A stretch of 64,000 bases of DNA, from the NCBI GenBank assembly GCA_945859605.1, contig OX243816.1:40413325-40477324 (forward strand). Direction: 5' to 3'. Below are positions 1-9,057 of this stretch, piece after piece. Origin of the DNA: Lumbricus rubellus (lineage: Eukaryota; Annelida; Clitellata; Crassiclitellata; Lumbricidae). The notes under the pieces were generated by a model. That model was not told where the DNA came from. It made no database searches and saw only the letters and a program-made list of their open reading frames with translations. The position numbers and the translations under genes are program-made. How positions within the stretch are numbered: the first letter of the stretch is position 1; each line of letters begins with the position of its first letter.

Positions 1-61
1 TACCCAGCCAGCTGACTGAACAAGAACATCGGGCAAGTGGCATCCATACTAAGAACTACGC

Positions 62-1745
62 CACCATTGTATTGTATTGTATTTAAACATTTATAAAGCG
101 CCTCTAGTAGGGTGAACCGTTCAGAGGCGCTCCCAGTGCGCAAGGCCCAGGGAGAAGAAACAGGTTTTGAGAAGAGACAAAGCAGAGGAGAGACTACCAG
201 AAAGAAGTGTAGAGCGAACAGAAGGAGAAAGGGCATTCCAAAGAGAAGGACCAATTGAGACAAATGATCGAGACTGAGCCATAACAGTTCTAGACCGAGG
301 AACCAAGAGCTCAAATCTGTTGGATGAACGAAGTGGACGGTGGGAGGAAGCTGAGTGAGGACGAAGTAAAACATTAGTGATATTTTGGGGCAAGACCCCG
401 TTGAGCCTTTATGATCAGAGTGAGGATCTTAAATTGTGTGCGAGCACGGAGAGGAAGCCAGTGAAGTTCATGAAACATAAAGGTAGATATGTGAGAGTAC
501 TTGGGAAGGCGGGCAATCAATCTAGCAGCTGAGTTGAGAACCGACTGAATCGGTGAAAGACGAACTTTAGGAAGACCAATGAGGAGAGCATTGCAATAGT
601 CAATTCGTGAACATATAAAGGCATGAATTAAGGTAGTGAAGATGGAGGAGGAGACAGAGCGACGAATGGCTCTGAGACGTCTTAAATGGAAATATGACGA
701 GCGTGTCACATTGGAAATATGCTCAGTAAAGGTAAATGAGCTATCAATTTCAACACCCAGATCCCGAACACTTGAAGAGAAGGAAAACAGCGGAAATTTT
801 TCAGAGAGCAGAATGAAATCAAGCTTCTGGAGCTGCTGGGGAGTACCTAGCCAGATGAATTGAGTCTTTGAAGTATTAAGCGAAAGGCGATTTGAAGACA
901 TCCATGAGTGGAGATGAGTAGTAAGGGATTCAATAAGAGCAACTAATAGCAGCTGGGAAGATGAGGGACCATGGACAAAAGCCTGAACATCATCAGCAAA
1001 GAGATGGCCAGCAGCACTACAAATCGGAAAAAGAGAAGAGATGTCGGCCGTGTAAAGAATAAATAGGAGAGGTCCAAGAACTGAACCTTGAGGAACACCC
1101 AGATTAACATGAACCCATTGGGTTCGAGAGTCACCAGATATAATCATTTGAGTTCTTTCAGAAAGGTACGACTGGAACCAAGATAGGGGGAGGCCTTTAA
1201 CACCATAGGAGGTCTCAAGACGCTTGAGTAAGATGTCATGATCGACCATGTCAAAAGCTGAAGAGACATCATAGAGGGCCAACAGAGAGACCTCAGACCT
1301 ATCAACAGCAGAAAAGATTTCAGATAATAGAGAAAGGAGAGCTGTCTCGGTGGAATGATGGGCCCTAAAACCAGATTGATTTGCAGGAAGGAGACCAGAT
1401 TGCTCAAGGTAAGGTAGAAACTGCAGAGAGACAAGGCGTTCAAGTGTCTTAGAAAGAAAGGATAGATTTGAGATAGGCCGATAATTTTGGCAAAGGTTGG
1501 TGTCAAGGTTAGGCTTTTTTAGTGAAGGAAAGACAAGGGCCCGTTTCTGAGAGGGAGGGATGCAACCTTCAGAGAGGGATCTATTAAACAGGTAAACTAA
1601 AAAGGGGCTAAAGTCATCCAAAATGTCATTGATAACAAGTGGATCAAGTTCACATGAGTTTAAGTTAGCAGTTGCAAAAGCTAGCCGAAGGTCAACCTCA
1701 GTGACAGGTTTAAAATCATCAAAGATCGTTGACGTTGAGGTAAAC
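62..1745 (-). mobile_element. L2-clade LINE, 5'-truncated copy
   Basis: On the minus strand this is the 3' half of a non-LTR retrotransposon: reverse transcriptase coding region, a short 3' UTR with a hairpin (AGCGCCTCT pairing with AGAGGCGCT), and a terminal ATACA-type short repeat tail at 62-85. It closely matches the longer copy at 61690-64000. Similarity stops at about 1745, just after GAGGTAAAC on the plus strand, so the insertion is 5'-truncated. It sits upstream of the first fibrinogen-related gene. The equivalent region upstream of the second gene (about 9885-9980) lacks it, so it was inserted after that gene was duplicated. The direct repeat GCCAC near both ends may be a short TSD. 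Confidence 0.9.
121..1745 (-). pseudogene. Reverse transcriptase of the truncated L2 LINE, frameshifted
   Basis: The translation shows RT motifs in order: CQNYRPISNLSFLSKTLERL, a HHSTETALL segment, DVSSAFD (catalytic block A), GVPQGSVLGP (block B), LFADD (block C) and the thumb motif LHWLP. The HHSTETA motif is typical of the L2/CR1 group. The frame breaks near 374-393. There the body ends at KYH and the C-terminal tail continues in another frame (121-393), whereas the copy at 61746-64000 reads straight through. Compared with that copy it also lacks two residues near the DPL motif. With no endonuclease domain, it cannot move on its own. Confidence 0.88.
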
Positions 1746-1752
1746 ATTGCCA

Positions 1753-1870
1753 CTCGTATAGTGCCAGTCCCAAGTCTGGGTAAATTAGGAGGGCGACACT
1801 AATCGTCTTTGTTATGGCAGTGTCGTTAAACAGCAGGAAGGCAACAGCAGCAGCAAAGAATAAACAATAC
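1753..1870 (+). repeat. SINE-like module shared by both gene copies
   Basis: The stretch CTCGTATAG, CACTAATCGTCTTTGTTATG, GTGTCGTTAAACAGCA recurs upstream of the second gene copy at about 9969-10085. A related CACTAATCATC/GTGTCGTTAA module forms the 3' body of the SINE at 5473-5660. I read it as an old SINE fragment that was present before the gene duplication. The tRNA head is not visible here. Confidence 0.5.
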
Positions 1871-2250
1871 GAAGCTATAAAAAAGTTATGTGGCCCAGCC
1901 CTCTGCCAATCACTGATTCATATTTAATGCCTTCCAATGTTATCATCCGTTTTTGCATAACCGCGAGTGCATTCAAGCTGTCGGCGACCACAGGCAGATT
2001 TCCGCAGTAGGCCTAGCATAGCCTATAATATTCAACGTGGTGCCTGCTGGCAGAATCTGATGTTCAAACCTGCTGACAAGCTCAGTGTTTAAATAACTTT
2101 TAACTGGACTATATGTAGGCTAATCAATTTTAACATTTCGCTGCTTGTCATCACGGACGATCGGATAGATCAACACAAAAACGTTCACGAGCAAACCTAG
2201 CATTCCTTACAATCTATCATTATTATCAAGAGGCTACAGTTTATACTGCA

Positions 2251-2619
2251 ATGATGTGTGCAACGTTTACATCAAACAGGGTACGTTTCACCAATCTAGA
2301 ATTACTGCTGCAACTGACTCTTGTGCTCGGATTTCTAACGGGCAAGATCAACGTGGAGTCCTTCGTCCAAACATTGTATGACAATGGAACTGCTTCGTGC
2401 GCCACAGAAGAACCGTCGTTTGTCTTTGAACCTCCTCAGCTGGAACGTGTTCAGTTGACCGGAACGACGTGTGTTCCGATTGGAATGTACTGCGCATGGA
2501 GGTGTGGAGTGGAACAGAACTGCACCAACTTCAACTACAGAGAAGACGTTGGGAGATGCGAACTGTTCTACTACACGCCTTGTAACTACGAACCGATTCA
2601 ATTCTGTAGCCACATGCAG
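2251..2619 (+). CDS. Exon 1, copy 1: leader and PAN/apple-like domain
   Basis: The exon starts at an ATG conserved in copy 2 and encodes 123 residues ending at HMQ. A hydrophobic stretch (ELLLQLTLVLGFLTG) looks like a signal peptide. Cysteines at aa 50, 74, 81, 85, 91, 103, 111 and 119 and the NFNY segment fit a PAN/apple-like fold. N45 and N90 are possible N-glycosylation sites. The proposed donor is CAG|GCAAAT. Without splicing the frame ends at 2640, after IPFE. Confidence 0.8.
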
Positions 2620-3508
2620 GCAAATATACCTTTTGAATAATATTTACTATTCTAAGATTATCCAATGAGAACCTTGCCAAAGGTGTTTGATTGTTGATAG
2701 GTCTATGGCTCTATACTCCATTCGTCAAATAGGCCTACCTTAGGAAATTATACGTTCAAAGATTCTTATTTCTACGTTTTTATATAATTAAATTAGACTT
2801 TGTCAAGTAACCCGTGGAATTTTGGAGACTTAAGCAGTGTTCGCTCTATAGTGGATAAGTAGCCTAGATAACAGTTAACTGCTAGTAGCTACTCCAACAG
2901 AGGGAACACTAGAAGCCTGATACTCTCATATCACACCTCAGGCAAATATCCTGTGGAATAATACAAAGCATAGGCCTATCTTCTATTTTCCAAGACCAGT
3001 CATTCAATTACATAGCCTGCTACGCTATAAGCTTTAAATAATAATACCCCATTGGCAACGTGCCCTCAGCCACCCTCTGGCAAGCTATAGGCTAGTAGAT
3101 AGTGTTGTTTTGCTCCTGTGCGCTCGTTTAGAATTATGTCATACAGTCATGTAGGCCTAAGGTCATCGAAAAGCGTAATCGTGATGGATAATGATCAACG
3201 TGGAGTTGGGGTGCTAATGCCTCATAAAAATGTATGAATGAGCACTTGCTATAGTGCCCATTTAAGATAACTACTCAGCGGCGCTCCCAACGACAGCGCG
3301 GGCACTGAATCGAAGTTTCACGCCGAAGCGCATGAGCAATTATTGCGAGTGAAGGACTTGCTCAGGTCTCCACGAGGCGGCTTGAGGTGGATTCGAACCT
3401 GCAACTCTTCTGGCTCCCATGCACTGGACATTCAGTTATCACACCGGGCCACAAATTGCTTCCTATAGCCTTAAGAGACGGCCTTTCAGGGTCAGCTTTG
3501 GGGGATGA

Positions 3509-3551
<43 letters not shown>

Positions 3552-6500
3552 TGCGTGTAGGTGCGTGCGTGTATGACTGTGTGTGTAATCCTTGCTGTTT
3601 TTAAGCTTCAAATCACGCATGGAAGAGACTGTGAGTTAGTGCAGAGACATGTTCAGACTAAACGGACTGATGGATTGTCTCCCATTCTTCCGTTCCAGCA
3701 GAATCACATGAATGGATTCAATTCACGTTTCTATCGACCAAGCTTACGCGACAGAATTGAAAACTGACTATTCTCTTTCAAATGCATATAATACGATGCA
3801 AGTCGTTTGGTGAATTGTAATGCTGAGGTCAAACTGCAGTAATCGATCAGGCTGGCGTGGAATCGAAAAAACCTACAAATTGCTGCAATTTTATGACATA
3901 GGAATGAAACTCGACTTACTCGAGAGCTCTGCTGAGACTGTTTTCTATGGTTAGGTCTACCTGTTTGCGTTGAAGACAAGAAAACCTGAGGTACATCAAT
4001 GCTTGAATTAGGCTAATGCTAGAAAAAAGCGGTTGAGGTGAGAAGAGCGGGTTTGGATAAGAGCGGATTGAAGAGGAGAGGAGAGAAAAGAAGAGGAAAT
4101 AAGAAGAAATAATAGGAGAGGATATGATACAATGCGATAGGAGAGGATAGGAGATGATTGAAGAGGACAGGATAGGAGTGGAGAAAACATTAAAGGGTAG
4201 GATAGAAGAGGAGAAGATAGAAGAAGATAGGAGAGGATAGGAAAGAAGAGGATAGGAAATGAGATGAGAGGATAGGAGAGGAGAGGAAAGAAGGAGAGAG
4301 GAGAGGTTAATAGAGGATAGAAGATAAGATAGTGGAGAAGAAAAGAGAAGAGGAGAGGAGAGTGGAGTAGAGAAGAGAAAATGAGAGAATAGAAGAGGAA
4401 AGAAGAAGAGAAGAAAGGCGAGGATAGAAGAAGACAGGACAGAACAGGATAGGATAGGATAGAGTAGGACTGGATAGGATAAGATAGGAGAGGACAGGTT
4501 AAGATGGAATAGGAGACGAAAGGAGAATAGAAGAGAGGAGACGAGAGGAGAAGAGAAGATAGGAGAGAAATTTGGACAAAAGAAAATAAACGGAAAGAAG
4601 AGGATAGAATAGAGTAGAGAAAACGAGAGAAGAGGAGTGGAGAGAAGCGGGAAGAGAGTGGGGAATGGTGGGAAACAAGGGGAGTGGAGGAGAGGGAAGG
4701 AAGGAAATGGAAGTTGAGAGTTAGGACTCGAGGAGTGCAAATAAATCCACTCAACAGAAATATACATTTAGAGGGAAAGTCGCGCTGCACAAATCCAATA
4801 AAATTAGAGCCCACAATAATTATACTACAAACTTTTCTTATTTCAGCCTAAAGACCTGACCAGCAGCAATTGCGAGAAATCAAGTATGTGGCATCAACTC
4901 TTTGAAACGTTGTTTGACTAAGCCTGCAGAGGAAATTCCACTAATTACCTTTTCGTCTTGTGTAGGCTATCATATCTTGGTGTTACACTGGATAGTAAAT
5001 ATTCTCTTCAATTTGCTTACCACATTTAGAAGCGTACTCGATCATGCTACTTCCAACTAAACCATCTCAAGTCTATTTACAGGTCTGTTCACTGTGTTCA
5101 GCTTCGAAATTTACCTCAAATGTTCATGCATTTGTCTGTTCACGGATAGACTAATGTAATCCCCTGCTCCTTGGCCTTTAGGCTATACAGCAACGTCCTT
5201 CTATTTCCAATATAGTCTGTGCTCAATGCTGCTGCTATAGACTATTCCTACACATAGGCCTATCTACATTCATGACGCAACAACTTCTCTGGCTCCCTCT
5301 TTCTGCCCGCATTCAATTCAAAGTTCTTATTTTGGGTATCAAGTCTCAACTGGGTCTTGCTACGAAGTATCTTTGTGATCTCATACTTCGTTCCTGTCTC
5401 TGCCAGTTCGCTGTGTCCTCTTAGCTCCGCTGATCGGCGTTATAAATCTCGTTTTCTTCCTCCGTCAGAACTGAAGATCCTGCGTGGTCGAGTGGGTTGT
5501 AGCCCGCTCGCCGCGCCGGCGGCCCGGGTTCAATTCCCGGTCGGATCTTTACAGCGGGTGGCTCGGTCGCAATATAAACGTGGAGTGAGAGGTTGTTCTC
5601 TGCCTCCGACACTAATCATCTTCGATATGAAACAGTGTCGTTAAGCCCTGAACATTTTTTTCCGTCAGAACTACCATGGCTCAATACAGATGTTTTGCGT
5701 GCATAGGCACCTCTATATGAAATGAACTTTATTTCGCTCCGCCTTTCTATCTGGTAGAATTTCATCATAGTTCCCTGGTTTCTAATTATTCTACTCACAA
5801 TCTGTTAATGGCACCGTGCCATAATATTATAGGCTACAAACTGTTCAAAGGTAGATCTAGTTTTGGTAAGAGACCTGCGTTTGGCTAGATCTGAATAGAA
5901 TTATAATTATTTTATAGGCCTAGGTCTGCCAATCCGTCGATGCATGGAATATCTGCTATTCGTCCATGTTGCAATCTACATTTAGATGTGCCACAAACTA
6001 TTTAATTACAGCTAATTATAAATTGAGTTTTATCATACACTTGTTGGGTTAATTGAATGCGGGCAGAAAGAGGGATGTAAGGAAGCCGTCCATAAAGTAC
6101 GTCACGCTCCAGGGGTGAGGGGATGTAAGAAAGTGTGACAGTGGGAGGGGTCAGGCCATGTGTGACGTCACACAATTAAAAAAATTTATTTATAATTTTT
6201 TTATTTTTTAGTAGAATTTAATAGCTCAAAAAATTTGCGTATCCCTGAATGTGTTGTTCACGATTCCTCTTGCTAGAAGCGCTAGTAATGCTGTTGCGAA
6301 GCCTTGTTTAGGCCCTATGTATAGCCTTGCGGTGTTAATTTTTTTTTAATTCGAAAGTGTGACGTACTTTAGGGGGGTCCGAGATATGTGACAGTTTGTG
6401 ACAGGGGGGGAGGGGGTCAAAAATAGCGTGACGTATTTTATGGACGGCCCCTAATGTGATTGGATTGCTTTATATTAGGCCTTACATAAAACTTGTACGA

Positions 6501-8521
6501 GACATTGTCTGTCTTAGAGACCAATGCGACGTGTCTAACACCAATGCGCTGTTCCTTCCCATTCACGTACAACGGACTCCTCCTATACAGCTGCACCCAG
6601 AACGTAACAGACCCCGTCGATGTTGGATGCTTCACCGACAACAGAGTCTGGATAACTTGTCCACCGTATCAAATTGGTAAGTTAATTCAACTCCCTTGTC
6701 GTCAGCACAAACCTTAATTCACTTCGTTGGTTAATAACTCCATCAGAGCGAATCTGCTTCAAAGTTCTCTCCTAAACCTACAACTCCCTACATTAATCCG
6801 TGCAGCACGGATATCTTCGCGAACTCTTCACCATCGTGAGAACCCGATCTACCCGATCATCCGCCTCTCTATCTCTCTGTCTCTGTCCCCTTCCCTCTCC
6901 CTCCCTCCCTGTCTGTCTGTATGTATATCTGTCAGTCTGTCTATCTCTCTCTTTTACTCTATCTCTATCTCTCCCTCCTTCTCCTCCCTCCCTACTTCTC
7001 TTCCTGTCTGTCTGTCTGTATGTATGTCTAGACGTCAGTCTGTCTGTCTGTCTATCTCTCTCTATCTCTCGACTGAGGTTCACTTCAGTCATCTCAAGTT
7101 CTCCAATTGACTTTCGAATAAGACTATACTAGGACGTCGGTAGGTCCATTTCTATAGGTAATTTAAATAGGGCTGACACAATAATGGTTTAAAAATGTCA
7201 CAATTTTAGCATGATAAATTGCAGCAGTTTGATGCGCAATAATTTAGTCCTTATTACGATTATAATGTGAGCCAAAGGCAGCTATAACCCTCATGCACCG
7301 TTACCATAATTAATTTTATAGGCCAAATTATCCACCAGAGGAAACAGCTAAATCGGAAGCCAGAAAACCGCCTCATTGAAAATATCATTAAAAAGAACTG
7401 AGAATTTCTGACATTAGGCGGGTTGAGCCCCACATGATACCAGCCTACGAAAAAACATAATAACATCCGAGCCGCTGCATTTGTTTGGCGATGCCTTCTT
7501 GGCTGTGCTCGTGCTCCATCATACCTGTCTATCCTTTGTCGACCTGTCTCCGACCTTGCAACCTGTCGAGCTCTTCGCTCTGTGGCAACGAGCTCGACTT
7601 GCACTTCTACCAGACAGCGCTGAGCCTTTTCTATTGTGGGTCCTTCTTTCTGGAATGGCCTGCCACTAACCTTGCGACTTAGACTATGCCTAGGCTAAAT
7701 TCACATGCTTTTCATAAGTCGCTCAATCCTTTTTTAGCTGTGGCTGGGCAGGGAGCGCCTCTGAGTAGGTTTTTTGAAGAGGCGCTGTATAAATTCTCGA
7801 AATGAATGAATCTAATGACGACAACTAATAATAACTCAACTTGCTTAATAGACCGTAACTTTTCAAAGTTGCTTCAATTAAAACGGGTAGGTTTTTTCCT
7901 CCTCTTCTTTCAGGCTACGTTGCTCAGAATGTCACCATCAACATAACAATTCCGACAATCAACCCGACTCAAGTCATTTCAGTTGACAACTGGATCGTCG
8001 TACAGCAAAGACTCGACAGCTCAACTAATTTCCAACGCAACTGGTCCGAATACAGAAACGGATTCGGGACCTACAACTTCAATTACTGGATGGGTCTGGA
8101 AAGGATGCACCAACTGACGACCTCAAGTCAGTACAAGCTCAGAATAGAAATCTACTATCCGACGCTTCAACAGTGGCGATCCGCTGAGTACAGTTCCTTT
8201 GTGATCGATGCCGAAGCAAACAATTACACTCTGCACGTCAGTGGATTTTCCGGCGATGCTAGCAATAATTTGATGTCGGCGGCCAGTCAGGCCAGGATTA
8301 ACAACGGAATGCAGTTCAGTACACCCGATGTAGATAACGACAAATCAACTAACGCTTGTTCAGGTACGGGAGCTGGAGGCTGGTGGTACAACGCATGCAC
8401 CTACATAACTCTGAACGGTTCATTCAACATGACAGACCCGAATTATAATCGATTTGAGTACTACGTTGGGGCAACTAAAACGCCTTTATCGATGAGTCGA
8501 ATGATGATTAGGCAAGTCTAA
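2251..8521 (+). CDS. PAN / FN2-like / fibrinogen-domain secreted protein, copy 1
   Basis: Proposed join of four exons: 2251-2619, 4847-4883, 6518-6676 and 7914-8521, giving 390 codons plus stop. The product should be a secreted fibrinogen-related lectin (FREP-like). It has a hydrophobic leader (about aa 14-30), a Cys-rich PAN/apple-like domain (aa 50-119), a short linker, a fibronectin-type-II-like module (aa 147-183) and a C-terminal fibrinogen-like domain (aa about 210-390) with the calcium-site motif DVDNDKS. Such domains bind acetylated sugars or other glycans in the families I know. A role in recognition or adhesion is inferred. All joins keep the frame (phases 0, 1, 1). A tandem paralogue with the same structure lies at 10567-20993. 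The first intron needs a GC donor, so that join is the least certain. Confidence 0.8.
3217..3453 (-). mobile_element. tRNA-derived SINE (family 1), intronic
   Basis: On the minus strand a tRNA-like head with the B-box GGTTCGAATCC is followed by a body (CAAGTCCTTCACTCGCAAT, then GGGAGCGC and CTGAGTAG). The tail resembles the L2 LINE 3' end. It lies in intron 1 of copy 1. The same insertion is present at the equivalent place of copy 2 (12786-14833), so it predates the duplication. Further family members are at 26303, 41457, 58036 and 58915. Confidence 0.8.
3512..3572 (+). repeat. (GT)n microsatellite
   Basis: This is an almost pure GT run with a few GC interruptions. It directly follows the SINE in intron 1. 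The equivalent position in copy 2 carries the long TATG array at 14885-15105. Confidence 0.95.
4020..4720 (+). repeat. Long polypurine (GA-rich) tract
   Basis: About 700 bp are almost purely purine on the plus strand, with GAGAGGATAG-type units. A shorter homologous tract is at 15545-15835 in copy 2. Open frames across it on the minus strand (Ser/Leu/Phe-rich) are composition artefacts. Mirror-symmetric purine runs of this kind can form triplex DNA. Confidence 0.9.
4847..4883 (+). CDS. Exon 2, copy 1: 37-nt linker exon
   Basis: A pyrimidine-rich tract ending TTTCAG precedes it and the donor CAA|GTATGT follows. It encodes PKDLTSSNCEKS plus the first base of a Lys codon, so it is phase 0 in and phase 1 out. 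That is exactly what is needed to join exon 1 to exon 3. Copy 2 has the same 37 nt with three substitutions, all at synonymous third positions. No protein-domain evidence exists for something this short. Confidence 0.6.
4960..5790 (+). mobile_element. Degenerate L2/CR1-type LINE relic
   Basis: Broken frames on the plus strand recall the RT thumb region (HAF..SRID-like, VLNAA, then LWLPLSARIQFKVL). It is present at the same intron position in copy 2 (15990-16800), so it is older than the duplication. In copy 1 it is split by the SINE at 5473-5660. Confidence 0.65.
5473..5660 (+). mobile_element. tRNA-derived SINE with 12-bp TSD
   Basis: The head folds like a tRNA: near-complete acceptor pairing AGATCC/GGATCT, A-box TGGTCGAGTGG, and a perfect T-arm CCGGG-TTCAATT-CCCGG. 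The body ends in the CACTAATC/GTGTCGTTAA module and a T-rich end. It is flanked by exact 12-bp duplications TCCGTCAGAACT (5461-5472 and 5661-5672). The corresponding site in copy 2 (about 16570-16590) is empty, so this inserted after the gene duplication. Confidence 0.88.
6081..6451. mobile_element. PIF/Harbinger-type MITE
   Basis: Terminal inverted repeats read GCCGTCCATAAAGTACGTCA at the left and, on the reverse strand, GCCGTCCATAAAATACGTCA at the right. The flanking trinucleotide TAA (6078-6080 and 6452-6454) fits the TWA target preference of Harbinger elements. There is no coding capacity. It sits just upstream of exon 3. Copy 2 lacks it (about 17370-17390). Confidence 0.8.
6518..6676 (+). 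CDS. Exon 3, copy 1: fibronectin-II-like domain
   Basis: The acceptor is GTCTTAG and the donor ATTG|GTAAGT, making a 159-nt phase 1-1 exon as is usual for shuffled extracellular modules. It encodes CSFPFTYNGLLLYSC and further cysteines at protein positions 173 and 183. The C-x2-PF-x-Y-x7-C pattern matches the start of FN2 domains. The usual Trp before the third Cys is replaced by Gly (GC instead of WC), so collagen/gelatin binding should not be assumed. Confidence 0.82.
6727..7110 (+). mobile_element. LINE relic with TCTG microsatellite
   Basis: Frame fragments and a TCTG/TCTC-rich run correspond to 17880-18300 in copy 2, where a TAPHKWNDLPLEF-like RT C-terminal motif survives. It is an old LINE 3' fragment carried through the duplication and later expanded by microsatellite growth. 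Confidence 0.5.
7467..7812 (+). mobile_element. Short L2-type LINE 3' fragment
   Basis: The fragment ends GGGAGCGCCTCTGAGTAG ... GAGGCGCTGTATAAATT, the LINE 3' hairpin, followed by GAATGAAT. Upstream are broken RT C-terminal frames. Intron 3 of copy 2 around 20170-20200 reads straight from CATAATAACAT into TAATGA without it, so it inserted after the duplication. Confidence 0.75.
7914..8521 (+). CDS. Exon 4, copy 1: fibrinogen-like domain
   Basis: The acceptor TTCTTTCAG is followed by a phase-1 exon of 608 nt ending in TAA. Conserved FReD signatures are NWSEYRNGFG, YWMGLERMHQLT, AEYSSF, NNGMQFSTPDVDND and GGWWYNAC. The last disulphide pair (Cys either side of GGWWYN) is kept. The N-terminal Cys pair and the GGGW segment of a full-length FReD are missing; the exon instead starts with a Thr/Ile-rich NVTINITIPTINPT stretch. 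Two sequons there may be glycosylated. Confidence 0.92.
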
Positions 8522-8659
8522 TGCCGAATAGTAGGTCTAAGCGATTCTTTATACATGTATTATAGGTCTACAATATTGATTTTAAAGGAGAGTGGGGCAA
8601 GAGCGGCCTGCAGGTAAACAGTGGACGGGGGCGATTCACAATATTTCCAAATGACCTTT

Positions 8660-8724
8660 TCATTCATTCATTCATTCATTCATTCATTCATTCATTCATT
8701 CATTCATTCATTCATTCGTTCATT
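8660..8724 (+). repeat. (ATTC)n microsatellite
   Basis: About 15 tandem ATTC units downstream of copy 1. Many LINE and SINE tails in this window end in GAAT/ATTC units, so this may be the tail of a lost element. Confidence 0.95.
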
Positions 8725-8990
8725 ATCCTTTAACCATATACAATAATTATTATTATAGATGCAATATCGTACGGTAGAATGACCCTTGACAGCACTTTAA
8801 ACCTTGTCAAAAACTATCTTTGTCACACTTGCTAATCTTTCATCAATTTCAAGTGATAGCTGAGATCAATTTTGCGTCTGACATTTTAAGAAGTGACAAC
8901 AAAGATGGTCTCAGGACTCAGGGGCATTCGGTGCACCGCACCGAATGAACCTATGTTAAAAACAGGCTATCTCCTACTTGAATGTTGCCA

Positions 8991-9057
8991 GAATCACACC
9001 TTAATGTGGTGAAGGAGTGGCAACTTGCCACTCCTTCACCACATTAAGGTGTGATTC
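8991..9057. repeat. Perfect 33-bp inverted repeat, 1-nt spacer
   Basis: The arm 8991-9023 is the exact reverse complement of 9025-9057, with a single C between them. A 10-bp perfect hairpin (CATTCGGTGC / GCACCGAATG) lies about 45 bp upstream. The spacer is too short for a microRNA precursor. A recent palindromic insertion or template-switch origin is plausible. Confidence 0.95.

Noticed and set aside
2335..2613. Minus-strand 92-aa frame antisense to the PAN exon (also 10612-10926)
   Set aside because: It is the shadow of a well-supported exon; its conservation follows from the sense strand.
3604..3770. Candidate exon with QxHVQTKRTDGLS, open in both copies (second at 15130-15273), including a 25-nt piece with GTGAGT/GTAAGT after it
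   Set aside because: The frame is open in both copies and the sequence is conserved, but its phases do not fit between exon 1 and exon 2. The N-terminal part is poorly conserved, and the 25-nt piece would shift the frame. Could still be an alternative exon.
3916..4814. Long minus-strand frames of 268-283 aa rich in Ser, Leu, Phe
   Set aside because: They are translations of the polypurine tract. Two overlapping frames are equally open, and the composition is fully explained by the GA repeat.
5473..5560. Functional tRNA gene
   Set aside because: A tRNA-like fold with good A- and B-boxes, but followed by a SINE body and flanked by a 12-bp TSD. The same reasoning applies to the heads at 26868-27158 and 45780-45880.
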